A stretch of DNA of 64,000 bases from Ruminococcus difficilis (lineage in GTDB: Bacteria; Bacillota_A; Clostridia; Oscillospirales; Acutalibacteraceae), in the NCBI RefSeq assembly GCF_016680995.1, contig NZ_JAEQMG010000117.1, forward strand, positions 33,218 to 97,217, written 5' to 3'. The position numbers were made by a program, and so were the translations under genes. Shown piece after piece: positions 16,177 to 25,525 of this stretch (positions are counted from its first letter, which is position 1; every line of letters begins with the position of its first letter). The notes below the pieces were generated by a model. That model searched no databases. It was not told the origin of the DNA and saw nothing but the letters and a program-made list of their open reading frames with translations.

Positions 16177-17307
16177 TTATTTTCGTTGCAGGGTGGCGAT
16201 ACCGCTCTGTAAGCCCTCGATCAACGCGTCGATATCTTCGGTGGTGTTGTATCGTGAAAAGCTGATACGAAGGGAGCTGTCGATGCGGTCATCACTAAGC
16301 CCCATCGCCTCGAGCACATAACTGCGCTTGCCCTTGGCGCAGGCGCTGGACGAGCTGACATATACTCCATTTTCCTCCAGATGGTGGAGCATGGTTTCCG
16401 ACCGGATGCCGTTGACCGAGATATTGATGATGTACGGCAGGGCGTCGGTGGGGGAGTTAATTGTGACGCCTTCAAGCGCTTGCAGTTTTTCCAGCGCGCA
16501 GCGGTTCAGTTCCCTGATATGATCCGCATTTTGGGATAAATTCAGAAAACCGACCGCGGTCGCGAAGGCGGCGATCAGCGGGGCACTTTCGGTGCCCGGA
16601 CGGAGCTTCTTTTGTTGCTCGCCGCCGTAAAGGAGCGGCAGGATGCGTGCTCCGTCGCGGATGTACAGTGCGCCGCAGCCCTTTGCGCCGTGGATCTTGT
16701 GCGCGCTGACGCTCATCAGGTCAACGCCCCATTTCTTCGGCTTGACGGGTAGTTTGCCGAACGCCTGTACCGCGTCGGAGTGGAACAGTGCTTCGGGACA
16801 GTTCTTGTGCACCAGCTTCGCGATCTGCTCGATCGGCTGAACGGCGCCTGTTTCATTGTTGACCGTCATGATGCTGACGAGGATGGTTTTGTCGGTGAGC
16901 AGTGCTTTGAGCGCGTCGATATCGACAACGCCCCGATCGGTGACAGGAGCGAATTGAACGTCAAAGCCCAGTTCGCCGAGCCGCTTGGCGCTCTCATAGA
17001 CGGAGCTGTGCTCGACCGCGGATACGATCACGCGATCGCCGCGCCGCCTGAGCGCCTGTGCCGCGCCGAACAGCGCGGTGTTGTTCGCTTCGGTGCCGCC
17101 CGAGGTGAAGTAGATGGTCTTTGGTTGTACATTCAGCGCGTCGGCAATGATCCCGCGCGCCTCTTCCACAGCGGTCTCCGCCTGTATCCCGACCTTGTGC
17201 AGGGAGGACGGATTGCCGTAGTTTTCGCGCATCATGCGGTACGCCGCGTCTGCCGCTTCCTGACACACCTGTGTGGTGGCGCTGTTATCTAAATAATGGA
17301 TGTTCAT
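16177..17307 (-). CDS. Cysteine desulfurase (NifS/IscS family), partner of ThiI
   Basis: A 376-residue PLP enzyme that removes sulfur from cysteine to give alanine and an enzyme persulfide. Visible features: N-terminus YLDNSATTQVC, His100 in SAVEHSS, the PLP lysine Lys204 in SAHKIHGAKG, and the catalytic Cys323 in SSSACAKGKRSYVL on a short loop. Its position directly upstream of thiI matches the nifZ-thiI pair of Bacillus, so I infer that its main acceptor is ThiI and the product 4-thiouridine in tRNA. The gap to thiI holds only a repeat. A four-copy tandem repeat lies between its promoter and its start codon. Confidence 0.93.
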   Translation of the reverse strand: MNIHYLDNSATTQVCQEAADAAYRMMRENYGNPSSLHKVGIQAETAVEEARGIIADALNVQPKTIYFTSGGTEANNTALFGAAQALRRRGDRVIVSAVEHSSVYESAKRLGELGFDVQFAPVTDRGVVDIDALKALLTDKTILVSIMTVNNETGAVQPIEQIAKLVHKNCPEALFHSDAVQAFGKLPVKPKKWGVDLMSVSAHKIHGAKGCGALYIRDGARILPLLYGGEQQKKLRPGTESAPLIAAFATAVGFLNLSQNADHIRELNRCALEKLQALEGVTINSPTDALPYIINISVNGIRSETMLHHLEENGVYVSSSSACAKGKRSYVLEAMGLSDDRIDSSLRISFSRYNTTEDIDALIEGLQSGIATLQRK

Positions 17308-17333
17308 ATCGTGATTCTTTCATAGGAATAATT

Positions 17334-17573
17334 GGTTGAGATTCCCACAGTCGCGCGACACGTTGTCGGCGCTCCCTCGGAATGACAAATTATCGGTTGA
17401 GATTCCCACAGTCGCGTGACACGTGTGCCGACGCTCCCTCGGAATGACAAATAAATCGGTTGAGATTCCCACAGTCGCGTGACACGTGTGCCGACGCTCC
17501 CTCGGAATGACAAATAAATCGGTTGAGATTCCCACAGTCGCGCGACACGTTGTCGGCGCTCTCTCGGAATGAC
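17334..17573. repeat. Tandem array of four 61-63 base repeats
   Basis: Copies start at 17334, 17395, 17458 and 17521, each GGTTGAGATTCCCACAGTCG followed by a GC-rich hairpin and ending CCTCGGAATGAC. The units abut with only 5-9 variable bases between, so this is not CRISPR. Single relatives of the unit occur at 41838, 50342, 54874 and 60368. The array lies in the untranslated leader of the cysteine desulfurase gene. It accounts, with two promoters, for the gap 17308-17684. Confidence 0.9.
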
Positions 17574-17590
17574 CGTATTAAATCAGTATA

Positions 17591-17619
17591 ATTATATATC
17601 TATATGGGGATAAAAACAA
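17591..17619 (-). promoter_or_regulatory. Sigma-A promoter of the desulfurase-thiI operon
   Basis: On the minus strand, TTGTTT (17614-17619) and TATAAT (17591-17596) with a 17-base spacer. The leader then runs through the tandem repeat array before the desulfurase start at 17307. Confidence 0.6.
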
Positions 17620-17641
17620 GAAGTAGAATGAAATTTTTGTT

Positions 17642-17670
17642 GAATAATTTGTAAACGCGCGCGGATACTA
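17642..17670 (+). promoter_or_regulatory. Candidate sigma-G promoter of spoVAC
   Basis: GAATA at 17642-17646 and GATACTA at 17664-17670 with a 17-base spacer, close to the sigma-G consensus (GHATR, 17-18 bases, CATWHTA) with one mismatch. The expected start is only about 8-9 bases before the ATG, which is short and lowers confidence. Confidence 0.5.
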
Positions 17671-17684
17671 TCTTCGGTGATGAT

Positions 17685-18119
17685 ATGACAAAGGAAAACT
17701 ATTCCAGGCTGGTCGAGCTGCGCTCACGCAACAGCCGCATGGGGATCGATTGTCTGAAGGCATTTTTGATCGGCGGCGCGATCTGTACGATAGGGCAGGG
17801 GATACTGGAGCTGTTCCTCATGACGGAGCTTTCGGAGAACGACGCAAAGACCCTCACCTCGGTGACGCTGATCTTCATCGGCGTGCTGCTGACGGCGCTG
17901 CATCTGTATGAGCGGATCGCCAAGCACGGCGGTGCGGGTACGCTGGTGCCGATCACGGGTTTCGCGAACGCGATGAGCTCGCCCGCGATCGAGTTCAAGG
18001 CGGAAGGGTTGATCACCGGGCTGGCGGCAAAGATGTTCGTTATTGCCGGACCCGTGCTGGTATACGGTACAACCGCCGCTGTGATCTATGGGTTTATCTA
18101 CTGGCTGACGACTGTCTGA
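17685..18119 (+). CDS. spoVAC: Stage V sporulation protein AC
   Basis: A 144-residue integral membrane protein with about four hydrophobic segments. The C-terminal block SPAIEFKAEGLITGLAAKMF followed by AGPVLVYG is the SpoVAC signature. SpoVA proteins form the channel that loads dipicolinic acid into the forespore and releases it at germination. In Bacillus and most Clostridia spoVAC is followed by spoVAD and spoVAE; here it stands alone, with a kinase gene next, so the partners must be elsewhere. SpoVAC is known from Bacillus as a mechanosensitive channel. The likely promoter is of the forespore sigma-G type. Confidence 0.93.
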   Translation: MTKENYSRLVELRSRNSRMGIDCLKAFLIGGAICTIGQGILELFLMTELSENDAKTLTSVTLIFIGVLLTALHLYERIAKHGGAGTLVPITGFANAMSSPAIEFKAEGLITGLAAKMFVIAGPVLVYGTTAAVIYGFIYWLTTV

Positions 18120-18225
18120 CTGTTCAAAGCAGGCGAACTAAACCGTTCAAATGATGAGAAGCTCCGTCAATTATGAATGAATCGTTAAAAAATATAGAAC
18201 AGTTTGTGAGAATTATCTTAAATTA

Positions 18226-18253
18226 TTGACAACAGTGTCAAAAGTTTTATAAT
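18226..18253 (+). promoter_or_regulatory. Sigma-A promoter of the kinase gene, with palindrome over the -35
   Basis: TTGACA at 18226-18231 and TATAAT at 18248-18253, 16-base spacer. The -35 is the left half of a perfect inverted repeat TTGACA-ACAG-TGTCAA (18226-18241), which could be an operator. Confidence 0.7.
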
Positions 18254-18287
18254 GAAAAATGTAAATTAATGGATTTGGAGGGGGACT

Positions 18288-20327
18288 ATGCTCTGTTATC
18301 ATTGTATGCGTGAAAAAGGTGACGCTGAGATCTGTCCTCACTGTCACGCACAGGGCAGTGTGGAGCTGCAGCCGCATCAGATCGCGCCCGGTACCGTGAT
18401 CGGCAATCGCTATACGCTCGGTAACGTTATCGGCGAGGGCGGCTTCGGCATCACTTACATCGCGTTGGAAAACACCTTGGGGATCACCGTGGCGATCAAG
18501 GAGTACTATCCGTTCGGGTACTGCAACCGCAATACGACGGTGAGCAATACCGTAGCGGTGACCTCCGATGACAAACAGGAGTATTTTGAAAAAGGTCGTT
18601 CCCGCTTTTTGCAAGAAGCAAAAACACTGGCGAGGTTTCAGGAAGCCCCCGGCGTCGTCAATGTCATTGATTTTCTCGAGGAGAATAATACTGCCTATAT
18701 CGTCATGGAATATCTTGACGGCATCACCCTGCGCGACTACCTCAAGCAGTACGGTACCCTTGCGCCGGAACAGGCTGTCGGGATGCTCCTTCCGGCGATG
18801 CGCGCGTTGGTCAAGATACATAGCGCGGGCGTGATCCATCGTGATATCAGCCCCGACAATATCATGGTACTGCGTGACGGTACCTTGAAGCTCATGGATT
18901 TCGGCGCGGCGCGTGTTTATGACAATGCGGATAACCGTTCAATGTCGATCATGCTCAAGCAGGGATATGCTCCCGCCGAGCAGTATCGCCGCAATGGAGA
19001 ACAGGGCCCGTGGACGGATGTTTACGGTATGTGCGCGACCATCTACCGCGCGATCACCGGCATCACGCCGGTCGATTCGATCGACCGCGTCTATCAGGAC
19101 ATCCTGCAGCCGCCTTCACAGTGCGGTGTGAACATCTCTCCCGCCATGGAGAACACCCTCATGTACGGTATGGCGGTCCACAAGGAGAACCGCTGTCCGG
19201 ATATGCCGACGCTGATCGGGATGTTTGAACAGGCGCTCAGAGGTGAGTTGGTACCGGTCGTAGGCGCTGTTTTCATGCGTGATGACCGAACGATGGATCC
19301 GAATCAGACGGTCGCGGCAGACGCTTATCATACGCGTTATCAACAGAATGATCCGCGTGTCAGTCAGGGCTATCAACGCCCGCCGGAACAGAATTATCGT
19401 CCGCCCATGCAGCAGTATCCGCCTCAGCAGTATCCGGCTCAACAGCCTCAGCCTGTACCGAAAAAGCGCTCCTATGCGCCGATCATCGCGGGACTGCTGG
19501 TCTTTATCGCGGTGCTTTCGGTCGTGATCACGTTAGTAGCGATCATCACCCGGAACAACAACAACGATTCATCCTCTGTCATTGCGGAAGAAACCGTACA
19601 GCTGCTGAAAATGCCCGATCTGACCGGTATGACCGAGGAAGAAGCGAAAAATACGCTGAAAAACATAAACCCGGCTGTCGATACCATCTGTATCGAAAAA
19701 GAAACGGAAATACAATCCGCAGGCAAGGTCTTTAATCAGGTTCCGGGTAAAAACGCCGAGATCTCTTCGGATACCAAGATCACGCTGTATGTTGCAAAGG
19801 CTCCCGAGACTGAAAAGCCCGAGCCGAAGACCGAAGCGAAAAAGGAGGATCCGTCGCCTGCTCCGGCGCCTTCCTCTACGACCTATTACAGCACTGCCAG
19901 AAACTATGTGGAAATGCACGCGAGCCCGAGTGGCGGAAGCGAGCAGCTGGGTAAGCTCTGGAGAGGCGACGATGTAAAGCTGATCGAACGCACTTCATCG
20001 AAGTGGTACCGCGTTTCCGATGGAAAAGTCACGGGATACGTCAGTACGTCTTATCTCTCCGCCGACCCCTCCGACATTCCGCCTACTACCGATCCCATCT
20101 GTGTGAACGAGGGGATCGACGACGGCTTTTTGGCGCTGAGATCCTCCGCATCCGAGAATAGCTCCAAGCTTGCTGAGATACCCTGCGGCGCGTCAATGAC
20201 CTTCCTCGGCACTTACGAGGATCATGGCTATGTCAACGACGGCTATCATGTCAGATGGGCAAAGGTGCGCTATAACGGCAAGGAAGGCTATGTATACGAT
20301 TATTATGTCCACGACCCATATGACTGA
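18288..20327 (+). CDS. Membrane Ser/Thr protein kinase with zinc ribbon, PASTA and SH3 domains
   Basis: A 679-residue receptor-type Hanks kinase. Residues 3-19 hold two CxxC pairs (Cys3, 6, 16, 19), probably a zinc ribbon. The kinase domain is about 40-315: Gly loop GEGGFG (49-54), Lys71 (AIKE), catalytic loop HRDISPDN (184-191), DFG (204-206). A Gln/Pro-rich stretch precedes the single membrane helix (about 398-421). Outside there is one PASTA domain (about 441-503, KMPDLTGMTEEEA), a Pro/Glu/Lys linker, and two bacterial SH3 domains (about 534-593 and 610-676). PASTA kinases such as PrkC sense muropeptides or lipid II; the SH3 pair suggests further wall binding. It is not in the usual operon with a PP2C phosphatase, so it is probably an accessory kinase rather than the PrkC ortholog. 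Confidence 0.93.
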   Translation: MLCYHCMREKGDAEICPHCHAQGSVELQPHQIAPGTVIGNRYTLGNVIGEGGFGITYIALENTLGITVAIKEYYPFGYCNRNTTVSNTVAVTSDDKQEYFEKGRSRFLQEAKTLARFQEAPGVVNVIDFLEENNTAYIVMEYLDGITLRDYLKQYGTLAPEQAVGMLLPAMRALVKIHSAGVIHRDISPDNIMVLRDGTLKLMDFGAARVYDNADNRSMSIMLKQGYAPAEQYRRNGEQGPWTDVYGMCATIYRAITGITPVDSIDRVYQDILQPPSQCGVNISPAMENTLMYGMAVHKENRCPDMPTLIGMFEQALRGELVPVVGAVFMRDDRTMDPNQTVAADAYHTRYQQNDPRVSQGYQRPPEQNYRPPMQQYPPQQYPAQQPQPVPKKRSYAPIIAGLLVFIAVLSVVITLVAIITRNNNNDSSSVIAEETVQLLKMPDLTGMTEEEAKNTLKNINPAVDTICIEKETEIQSAGKVFNQVPGKNAEISSDTKITLYVAKAPETEKPEPKTEAKKEDPSPAPAPSSTTYYSTARNYVEMHASPSGGSEQLGKLWRGDDVKLIERTSSKWYRVSDGKVTGYVSTSYLSADPSDIPPTTDPICVNEGIDDGFLALRSSASENSSKLAEIPCGASMTFLGTYEDHGYVNDGYHVRWAKVRYNGKEGYVYDYYVHDPYD

Positions 20328-20364
20328 TCGAATGATTCGTGATAGCGAAAACTGAATAAAAGCT

Positions 20365-20402
20365 CGCCCTGTATGCTGTGCTTGGCATACAGGGCGTTTT
20401 TG
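20365..20402. terminator. Terminator between kinase gene and birA
   Basis: CGCCCTGTATGC pairs with GCATACAGGGCG around a 7-8 base loop, followed by TTTTTG. It serves convergent genes, with A-rich sequence on the other side. Confidence 0.87.
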
Positions 20403-20409
20403 TGCTTTA

Positions 20410-21153
20410 TTACAGTGGAATGACGCTGATCTCGCCGGAGTTGAGGGTGGTGCGCACGCCGTTTTCTTCGACGATCAGTCCGCCGCCGTCATCGATATCG
20501 ACGGCTTTGGCGGTATGGGTGACGTTGTCTTTGCTGTAGCGGACAGTTTTTCCGATACAGAAGCTCCGCTCTTTGTATTTTTCTATAATAGAATTATCAT
20601 CAAGGTGCGCGTAACAGTCGATCAGCTTTGCCGTGACGGTACCGCACAGGGCGTTGACCTCGATATCGCCGAGGTTGCCGGCGTTGTCGGCGAATTCCTC
20701 GGGAAATCGCTCGGTACACAGGTTCATCCCGATCCCGATGATCACGGCGCGGGGGCGGTTGTCGCTGTCGCTGACAAGCTCGGTCAGGATGCCCGCCGCT
20801 TTTTTGCCGTTCACATAGATATCGTTGACCCACTTGATTTGCGGATCGATGTCGCTCAGCGAGCTGACAGCTTCGCAAACCGCCACGGCGGCGGCGCAGG
20901 TGATCTTCTGCACGTTTGCCGCGGATGCGGACAGGGGAAGGGAGAGGGTCATGTACAGCCCGGTGTCCCTGGGGGAGTAAAAGCTGTGGCCGCGTCTGCC
21001 GCGTCCGGCGGTCTGGTGGGTCGTTGCGTATAGGCAGATGCCGTGATCGGCTCTGCGCTTCGCCTCATTATTGGTAGAGTCGATGCTGTCGTACAGACAG
21101 ACGGCGACCGGCTCGGGACAATATGCTTGGATTTTTTCGGAATTCAGTTTCAT
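20410..21153 (-). CDS. birA: Biotin-[acetyl-CoA-carboxylase] ligase, monofunctional
   Basis: A 247-residue enzyme that makes biotinyl-AMP and attaches biotin to a lysine of biotin carboxyl carrier domains. The ATP/biotin loop GRGRRGHSF is at 50-58, with STNNEAKR before it and IKWVNDIYVNGKKAAGIL after. There is no N-terminal helix-turn-helix, so it should not act as the biotin repressor. Two ATGs are close (21162, 21153); AAGGA touches the first but has 9-base spacing to the second, so 21153 is preferred. It is convergent to the kinase gene and divergent from rpoB. Confidence 0.94.
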   Translation of the reverse strand: MKLNSEKIQAYCPEPVAVCLYDSIDSTNNEAKRRADHGICLYATTHQTAGRGRRGHSFYSPRDTGLYMTLSLPLSASAANVQKITCAAAVAVCEAVSSLSDIDPQIKWVNDIYVNGKKAAGILTELVSDSDNRPRAVIIGIGMNLCTERFPEEFADNAGNLGDIEVNALCGTVTAKLIDCYAHLDDNSIIEKYKERSFCIGKTVRYSKDNVTHTAKAVDIDDGGGLIVEENGVRTTLNSGEISVIPL

Positions 21154-21390
21154 TTGTAACATTCCTTACAGGGAGAGGGTAGCTTTTCCCGCTTTGTTAG
21201 TACATTTTTTCATAATAATCGCCGGGAGTACGGCGGAATTGTATAGTTTTCATAAACATCTGTTGATATGCACAGCATAAAACATTAAACGTAGTCGGGT
21301 GTTTCTTACGCTTTCGAGAACAAAAGGATTTTATTTATAATTGCAAATAGGAATTAAAAACAAACTTTTTTAAAAAATCTATTGACATTC

Positions 21391-21418
21391 TTGACGAAAT
21401 CATATAAACTACTAGAAT
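21391..21418 (+). promoter_or_regulatory. Candidate promoter of rpoBC
   Basis: TTGACG at 21391-21396 with TAGAAT at 21413-21418 (16-base spacer). An overlapping alternative is TTGACA at 21382-21387 with TATAAA at 21403-21408 (15-base spacer). The leader to rpoB would be about 290-300 bases. Confidence 0.45.
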
Positions 21419-21532
21419 GTATCATTATGGGAACATTTACGCCTTGCGTGTCAAACGGAATTTTCGACAAAGTATAATAGCAAAGTCGAACGCGTTTGTC
21501 AAGAGGTGATTTGGATACAATCTTGTCATCAA

Positions 21533-21612
21533 GGCTCCCTTTGGTAAAGGGAGCTCCTGCGTGAGCAGGTGAGGGATTGGATCATTGATCGAGCGTAAGC
21601 GAGAACCCATGT
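21533..21612. repeat. Intergenic palindromic repeat, CTCCCTTTGG type, in rpoB leader
   Basis: GGCTCCCTTTGGTAAAGGGA hairpin, then CCTGCGTGAGCAGG hairpin, GTGAGGGATTG, and GAGCGTAAGCGAGA. A near relative lies inside the element at 55975-56050. Confidence 0.78.
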
Positions 21613-21718
21613 ATCGGTTGTGCGCTGCAGCTGCGGTCAATACCGCTCTTTTATCGATGTCAGAATGTGATCCAAACCGTGTTTTCCGTGAACTATCAAA
21701 AGAAGGAGTGATGTGCTT

Positions 21719-24700
21719 TTGGTCAATGTCAAAGACGTAAAATTGGGCAAAGCAGAGCGTAAGAGCTTCGGCAAGATTGAAGACGTCATCAATATGCCGA
21801 ACCTTATCGAGATCCAGAAAAAATCCTATCAGTGGTTCCTCGAGGACGGACTCAAGGAAGTGTTCAAGGATGTATCGGGTATCAACGACTACCAGAACAA
21901 CCTTGTGCTCGACTTCATTGATTATTCCCTCGATGTGGATCATCCGAACTATTCGGTCATCGAATGTAAGGAGAGAGACGCGACATATTCCGCGGCGCTG
22001 CGTGTTACCGCGCGTCTGCTGAATAAGGAGACCGGTGAGATCAAGGAGAGTAACGTCTTTATGGGCGACTTTCCGCTGATGACCGATTCCGGTACCTTCG
22101 TCATCAACGGCGCTGAGCGTGTTATCGTATCTCAGCTCGTTCGTTCTCCGGGCGTTTATTTCAAGATGAACCACGATAAGACCGGTAAGGAGCTGTTCTC
22201 CTCCACCGTCATCCCGAACCGCGGCGCATGGCTGGAGTATGAGAACGACGTCAACGATGTGTTCTATGTCCGTATCGACAAGAACCGTAAGCTGCCGATC
22301 ACCGTCTTTTTGCGCGCCTTAGGTCTGGGTACCGACGGCGATATCGTCGAGATGTTCGGCGACGACAAGCGCATCAAGGCGACCTTTGAAAAGGATACCT
22401 GCAAGAGCGTTGAGGACGGTCTGATCGAAGTCTACCGCAAGCTGCGCCCCTCCGAGCCTCCCACCATCGAGAGCGCTCAAACGCACATCAATAACCTCTT
22501 CTTTGACCCGAGGCGCTACGATATGTCGCGCGTCGGCAGATATAAATATAATAAAAAGCTGAATTTAGCCGGTCGTATCACCGGCCACACCCTGACCCAG
22601 CCCGTTGTCGCGCCCCGCACCGGCGAGGTGCTGGCACAGCGCGGCGACACCGTCAGCCGTGAGACGGCGGCTGAGATCGATAACGCGGGCGTCAAGTTCG
22701 TCTACATCGCCGCCGAGGACGGTCATGAGGTCAAGGTGCTCTCCAACGGCATGGTCGACATCAACGCTTATGTCGATTTCGACTGCTCCGAGCTGGGCGT
22801 CAAGGAGCGCGTCAGCTTCGACGTACTGTGCGAGATCCTCGACTCCTGCGAGAACGAGGATGAGCTCAGGGCTGAGATCGAGCGCCGCGCGGGCGAGCTC
22901 GTTCCCAACCACATCACGGTCGAGGATATCTTCGCGTCCGTCAACTACATGAACTGTCTCGCGGAGCATATCGGTACCACCGATGATATCGACCACTTGG
23001 GCAACCGCCGCATCCGCTGCGTCGGCGAGCTGCTGCAAAACCAGTTCCGCATCGGCTTCAGCCGTTTAGAGCGCGTGATCCGTGAGCGCATGACCCTGCA
23101 GGCGCAGGATCCCGAGGCGCTCTCTCCCGCGACACTGATCAATATCCGTCCCGTGACCGCGGCGATCAAGGAATTCTTCGGTTCCTCTCCGCTGTCCCAG
23201 TTTATGGACCAGAACAACCCCCTCGCCGAGCTGACACATAAAAGACGTCTGTCAGCCCTGGGTCCCGGCGGTCTGAGCCGAGACAGAGCGGGATTCGAGG
23301 TACGTGACGTACACTATACCCACTACGGACGTATGTGTCCTATCGAGACCCCCGAAGGCCCCAACATTGGTCTGATCTCCTATCTCGCGACCTTCGCGAA
23401 GATCAACGAGTACGGCTTTGTTGAGACCCCCTTCCGCAAGATCGATAAAGAGACCGGCATCGTCACCAAGGAAGTTGTCTATATGACCGCTGACATGGAG
23501 GACGAGTTCTATGTCGCGCAGGCGAACGAGCCTCTCGATGAGGAAGGTCACTTCGTCCATAAGAAGGTCGTCGGCCGTCATAAGGACGGATTCGTCGAGC
23601 TCAAAGCATCCAGGTTCGATTACATGGACGTCAGCCCCCGCATGGTCGTCTCCGTCGCTACCGCGATGATCCCGTTCCTCGAGAACGATGACGCGAACCG
23701 TGCGCTGATGGGCGCGAACATGCAGCGTCAGGCTGTTCCGCTGATGGTGACCGAATCCCCGATCGTCGGCACCGGTATGGAATACAAGGCGGGTACCGAC
23801 TCCGGCGTCTGCGTACTGGCAGATGACGACGGTACCGTCATGAGCGTTGACGCGAACCATATCACCGTTCAGTATGATAACGGCAAGGTCAAGGAGCACG
23901 AGGTCATCAAGTTCCTGCGCTCCAACCAGGGCACCTGTATCAACCAGATCCCGATCGTCGAGCGTGGACAGCGCGTCGTCAAGGGCGAAGTCCTCGCCGA
24001 CGGCCCCGCTACCAAGGACGGCGAGATCTCGCTGGGTAAGAACGCCCTGATCGGCTTTATGACCTGGGAAGGTTACAACTACGAGGACGCGGTACTGATC
24101 AACGAAAAGATCGTCCGCGACGATGTATATACCTCTATCCATATCGAAGAGTATGAGATCGACGCCCGCGATACCAAGCTCGGACCCGAAGAGATCACCC
24201 GCGACATCCCGAATGTCGGCGAGGATATGCTCAAGGATCTGGACGAGAACGGTATCATCCACATCGGCGCCGAGGTCCATGCCGGCGATATCCTGGTCGG
24301 TAAGGTCACTCCCAAGGGTGAGACCGAGCTGACTGCCGAGGAGCGCCTGCTGCGCGCCATCTTCGGCGAAAAGGCGCGTGAGGTCAGAGATACCTCCCTG
24401 CGCGTACCCCACGGCGAGAGCGGTATCGTTGTCGACGTCAAGGTGTTCACCCGCGAGGACAGCCGCGATGAGCTGCAGCCCGGCGTGAACAAGGTCGTCC
24501 GCTGCTATCTGGCGCAGAAGCGCAAGATCTCGGTCGGCGATAAAATGGCGGGTCGTCACGGTAACAAGGGCGTCGTATCCCGCATCCTGCCGCAGGAGGA
24601 TATGCCCTTCCTGCCCGACGGTACTCCGCTGGATATCGTCCTCAACCCCCTGGGCGTACCTTCCCGTATGAACATCGGTCAGGTGCTCGAGGTTCACCTC

Positions 24701-25510
24701 GGCTACGCTTGTAAGGCACTTGGCTGGAAGATCATGACTCCCGTATTCGACGGCGCTCACGAGCAGGACATCTTTGAACTGTTCGAGCGCATCAGAGATA
24801 AAGAAGATTATAAAGACATGCGCGACGAGACCGGTATCGACTTCGGCGAATGCTTCCGTCAGAACGGTATCTCCATGGAGTGTAAGACCCGTCTGCGTGA
24901 CGGCAGAACCGGTGAGTTCTTCGATAACCCCGTCACCGTCGGTTACATGTACTACCTCAAGCTGCATCATCTTGTCGACGATAAGATCCACGCGCGTTCC
25001 ACCGGCCCGTACAGCCTGGTCACCCAGCAGCCTCTGGGCGGTAAGGCGCAGTTCGGCGGCCAGCGCTTCGGTGAGATGGAAGTTTGGGCGCTGGAGGCTT
25101 ACGGCGCCGCTTACACCCTGCAGGAGATCCTGACCGTGAAGTCCGACGATGTTGTCGGCCGTGTCAAGGCGTATGAATCCATCGTCAAGGGTCAGAACAT
25201 CCCGACGCCGGGTATCCCCGAGTCCTTCAAGGTTCTAATCAAAGAGCTGCAGAGCCTGTCGCTCGACGTCCGCGTACTCAACGATGAGGGTGAAGAGATC
25301 GACCTCAAACAGCATTTCGAGGAGGACGACGATATCGTTGTCGCTTCCGATGACGAGACGCTCGAGGAGGATCAGGTCATGACCTCGATGGACGGCTTCC
25401 TGCTCGATGAGGATCAGGATGAAGAGGGCAATATGTTCGATGAGAATTCCATTTATGAGGATCAGGACGACATGCTCGATTATGACGATTTCGGATCCGA
25501 CGAAGTTTAA
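21719..25510 (+). CDS. rpoB: DNA-directed RNA polymerase subunit beta
   Basis: The beta subunit of RNA polymerase, 1263 residues from the chosen start. Conserved blocks run from [17 protein letters not shown] at the N-terminus through the rifampicin pocket near residue 490 ([39 protein letters not shown]), [12 protein letters not shown] and [19 protein letters not shown]. The start is probably TTG at 21719 ([11 protein letters not shown]), 10 bases after AAGGAG at 21703-21708 and matching family N-termini; GTG at 21713 is the alternative at only 4 bases. Rifampicin-contact residues in the main cluster look wild type. The acidic C-terminal tail after residue about 1195 is rich in Asp/Glu. It is followed after 15 bases by rpoC. 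Confidence 0.98.
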   Translation: MVNVKDVKLGKAERKSFGKIEDVINMPNLIEIQKKSYQWFLEDGLKEVFKDVSGINDYQNNLVLDFIDYSLDVDHPNYSVIECKERDATYSAALRVTARLLNKETGEIKESNVFMGDFPLMTDSGTFVINGAERVIVSQLVRSPGVYFKMNHDKTGKELFSSTVIPNRGAWLEYENDVNDVFYVRIDKNRKLPITVFLRALGLGTDGDIVEMFGDDKRIKATFEKDTCKSVEDGLIEVYRKLRPSEPPTIESAQTHINNLFFDPRRYDMSRVGRYKYNKKLNLAGRITGHTLTQPVVAPRTGEVLAQRGDTVSRETAAEIDNAGVKFVYIAAEDGHEVKVLSNGMVDINAYVDFDCSELGVKERVSFDVLCEILDSCENEDELRAEIERRAGELVPNHITVEDIFASVNYMNCLAEHIGTTDDIDHLGNRRIRCVGELLQNQFRIGFSRLERVIRERMTLQAQDPEALSPATLINIRPVTAAIKEFFGSSPLSQFMDQNNPLAELTHKRRLSALGPGGLSRDRAGFEVRDVHYTHYGRMCPIETPEGPNIGLISYLATFAKINEYGFVETPFRKIDKETGIVTKEVVYMTADMEDEFYVAQANEPLDEEGHFVHKKVVGRHKDGFVELKASRFDYMDVSPRMVVSVATAMIPFLENDDANRALMGANMQRQAVPLMVTESPIVGTGMEYKAGTDSGVCVLADDDGTVMSVDANHITVQYDNGKVKEHEVIKFLRSNQGTCINQIPIVERGQRVVKGEVLADGPATKDGEISLGKNALIGFMTWEGYNYEDAVLINEKIVRDDVYTSIHIEEYEIDARDTKLGPEEITRDIPNVGEDMLKDLDENGIIHIGAEVHAGDILVGKVTPKGETELTAEERLLRAIFGEKAREVRDTSLRVPHGESGIVVDVKVFTREDSRDELQPGVNKVVRCYLAQKRKISVGDKMAGRHGNKGVVSRILPQEDMPFLPDGTPLDIVLNPLGVPSRMNIGQVLEVHLGYACKALGWKIMTPVFDGAHEQDIFELFERIRDKEDYKDMRDETGIDFGECFRQNGISMECKTRLRDGRTGEFFDNPVTVGYMYYLKLHHLVDDKIHARSTGPYSLVTQQPLGGKAQFGGQRFGEMEVWALEAYGAAYTLQEILTVKSDDVVGRVKAYESIVKGQNIPTPGIPESFKVLIKELQSLSLDVRVLNDEGEEIDLKQHFEEDDDIVVASDDETLEEDQVMTSMDGFLLDEDQDEEGNMFDENSIYEDQDDMLDYDDFGSDEV

Positions 25511-25525
25511 AAAGGAGGGGCTAAC

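Larger units (their letters stand above)
21154..21718. other. birA-rpoB divergent intergenic region
   Basis: 565 bases without a gene. It holds a candidate rpoB promoter (21391-21418), a CTCCCTTT-type repeat (21533-21612) and, at about 21617-21650, a GC-rich stretch with GCGCTGCAGCTGC. No rplJ/rplL attenuator or ribosomal protein genes are present, although in many bacteria rplL lies directly upstream of rpoB. Confidence 0.6.

Noticed and set aside
17304..17535. Small minus-strand frames with repeated SFRGSVGTRVTRLWES
   Set aside because: They are translations of the tandem DNA repeat; no ribosome site and no reason to think they are expressed.
17334..17573. Possible CRISPR array (four regular repeats)
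   Set aside because: The units abut with only a few bases between them, there are no unique spacers, no cas genes are near, and single copies of the unit occur in other gaps.
23280..23360. Tyr in place of Pro in the RpoB VHxTHYGR motif as a rifampicin-resistance change
   Set aside because: To my knowledge this form is usual in Clostridia; the main resistance cluster looks wild type, so it is not evidence of resistance.
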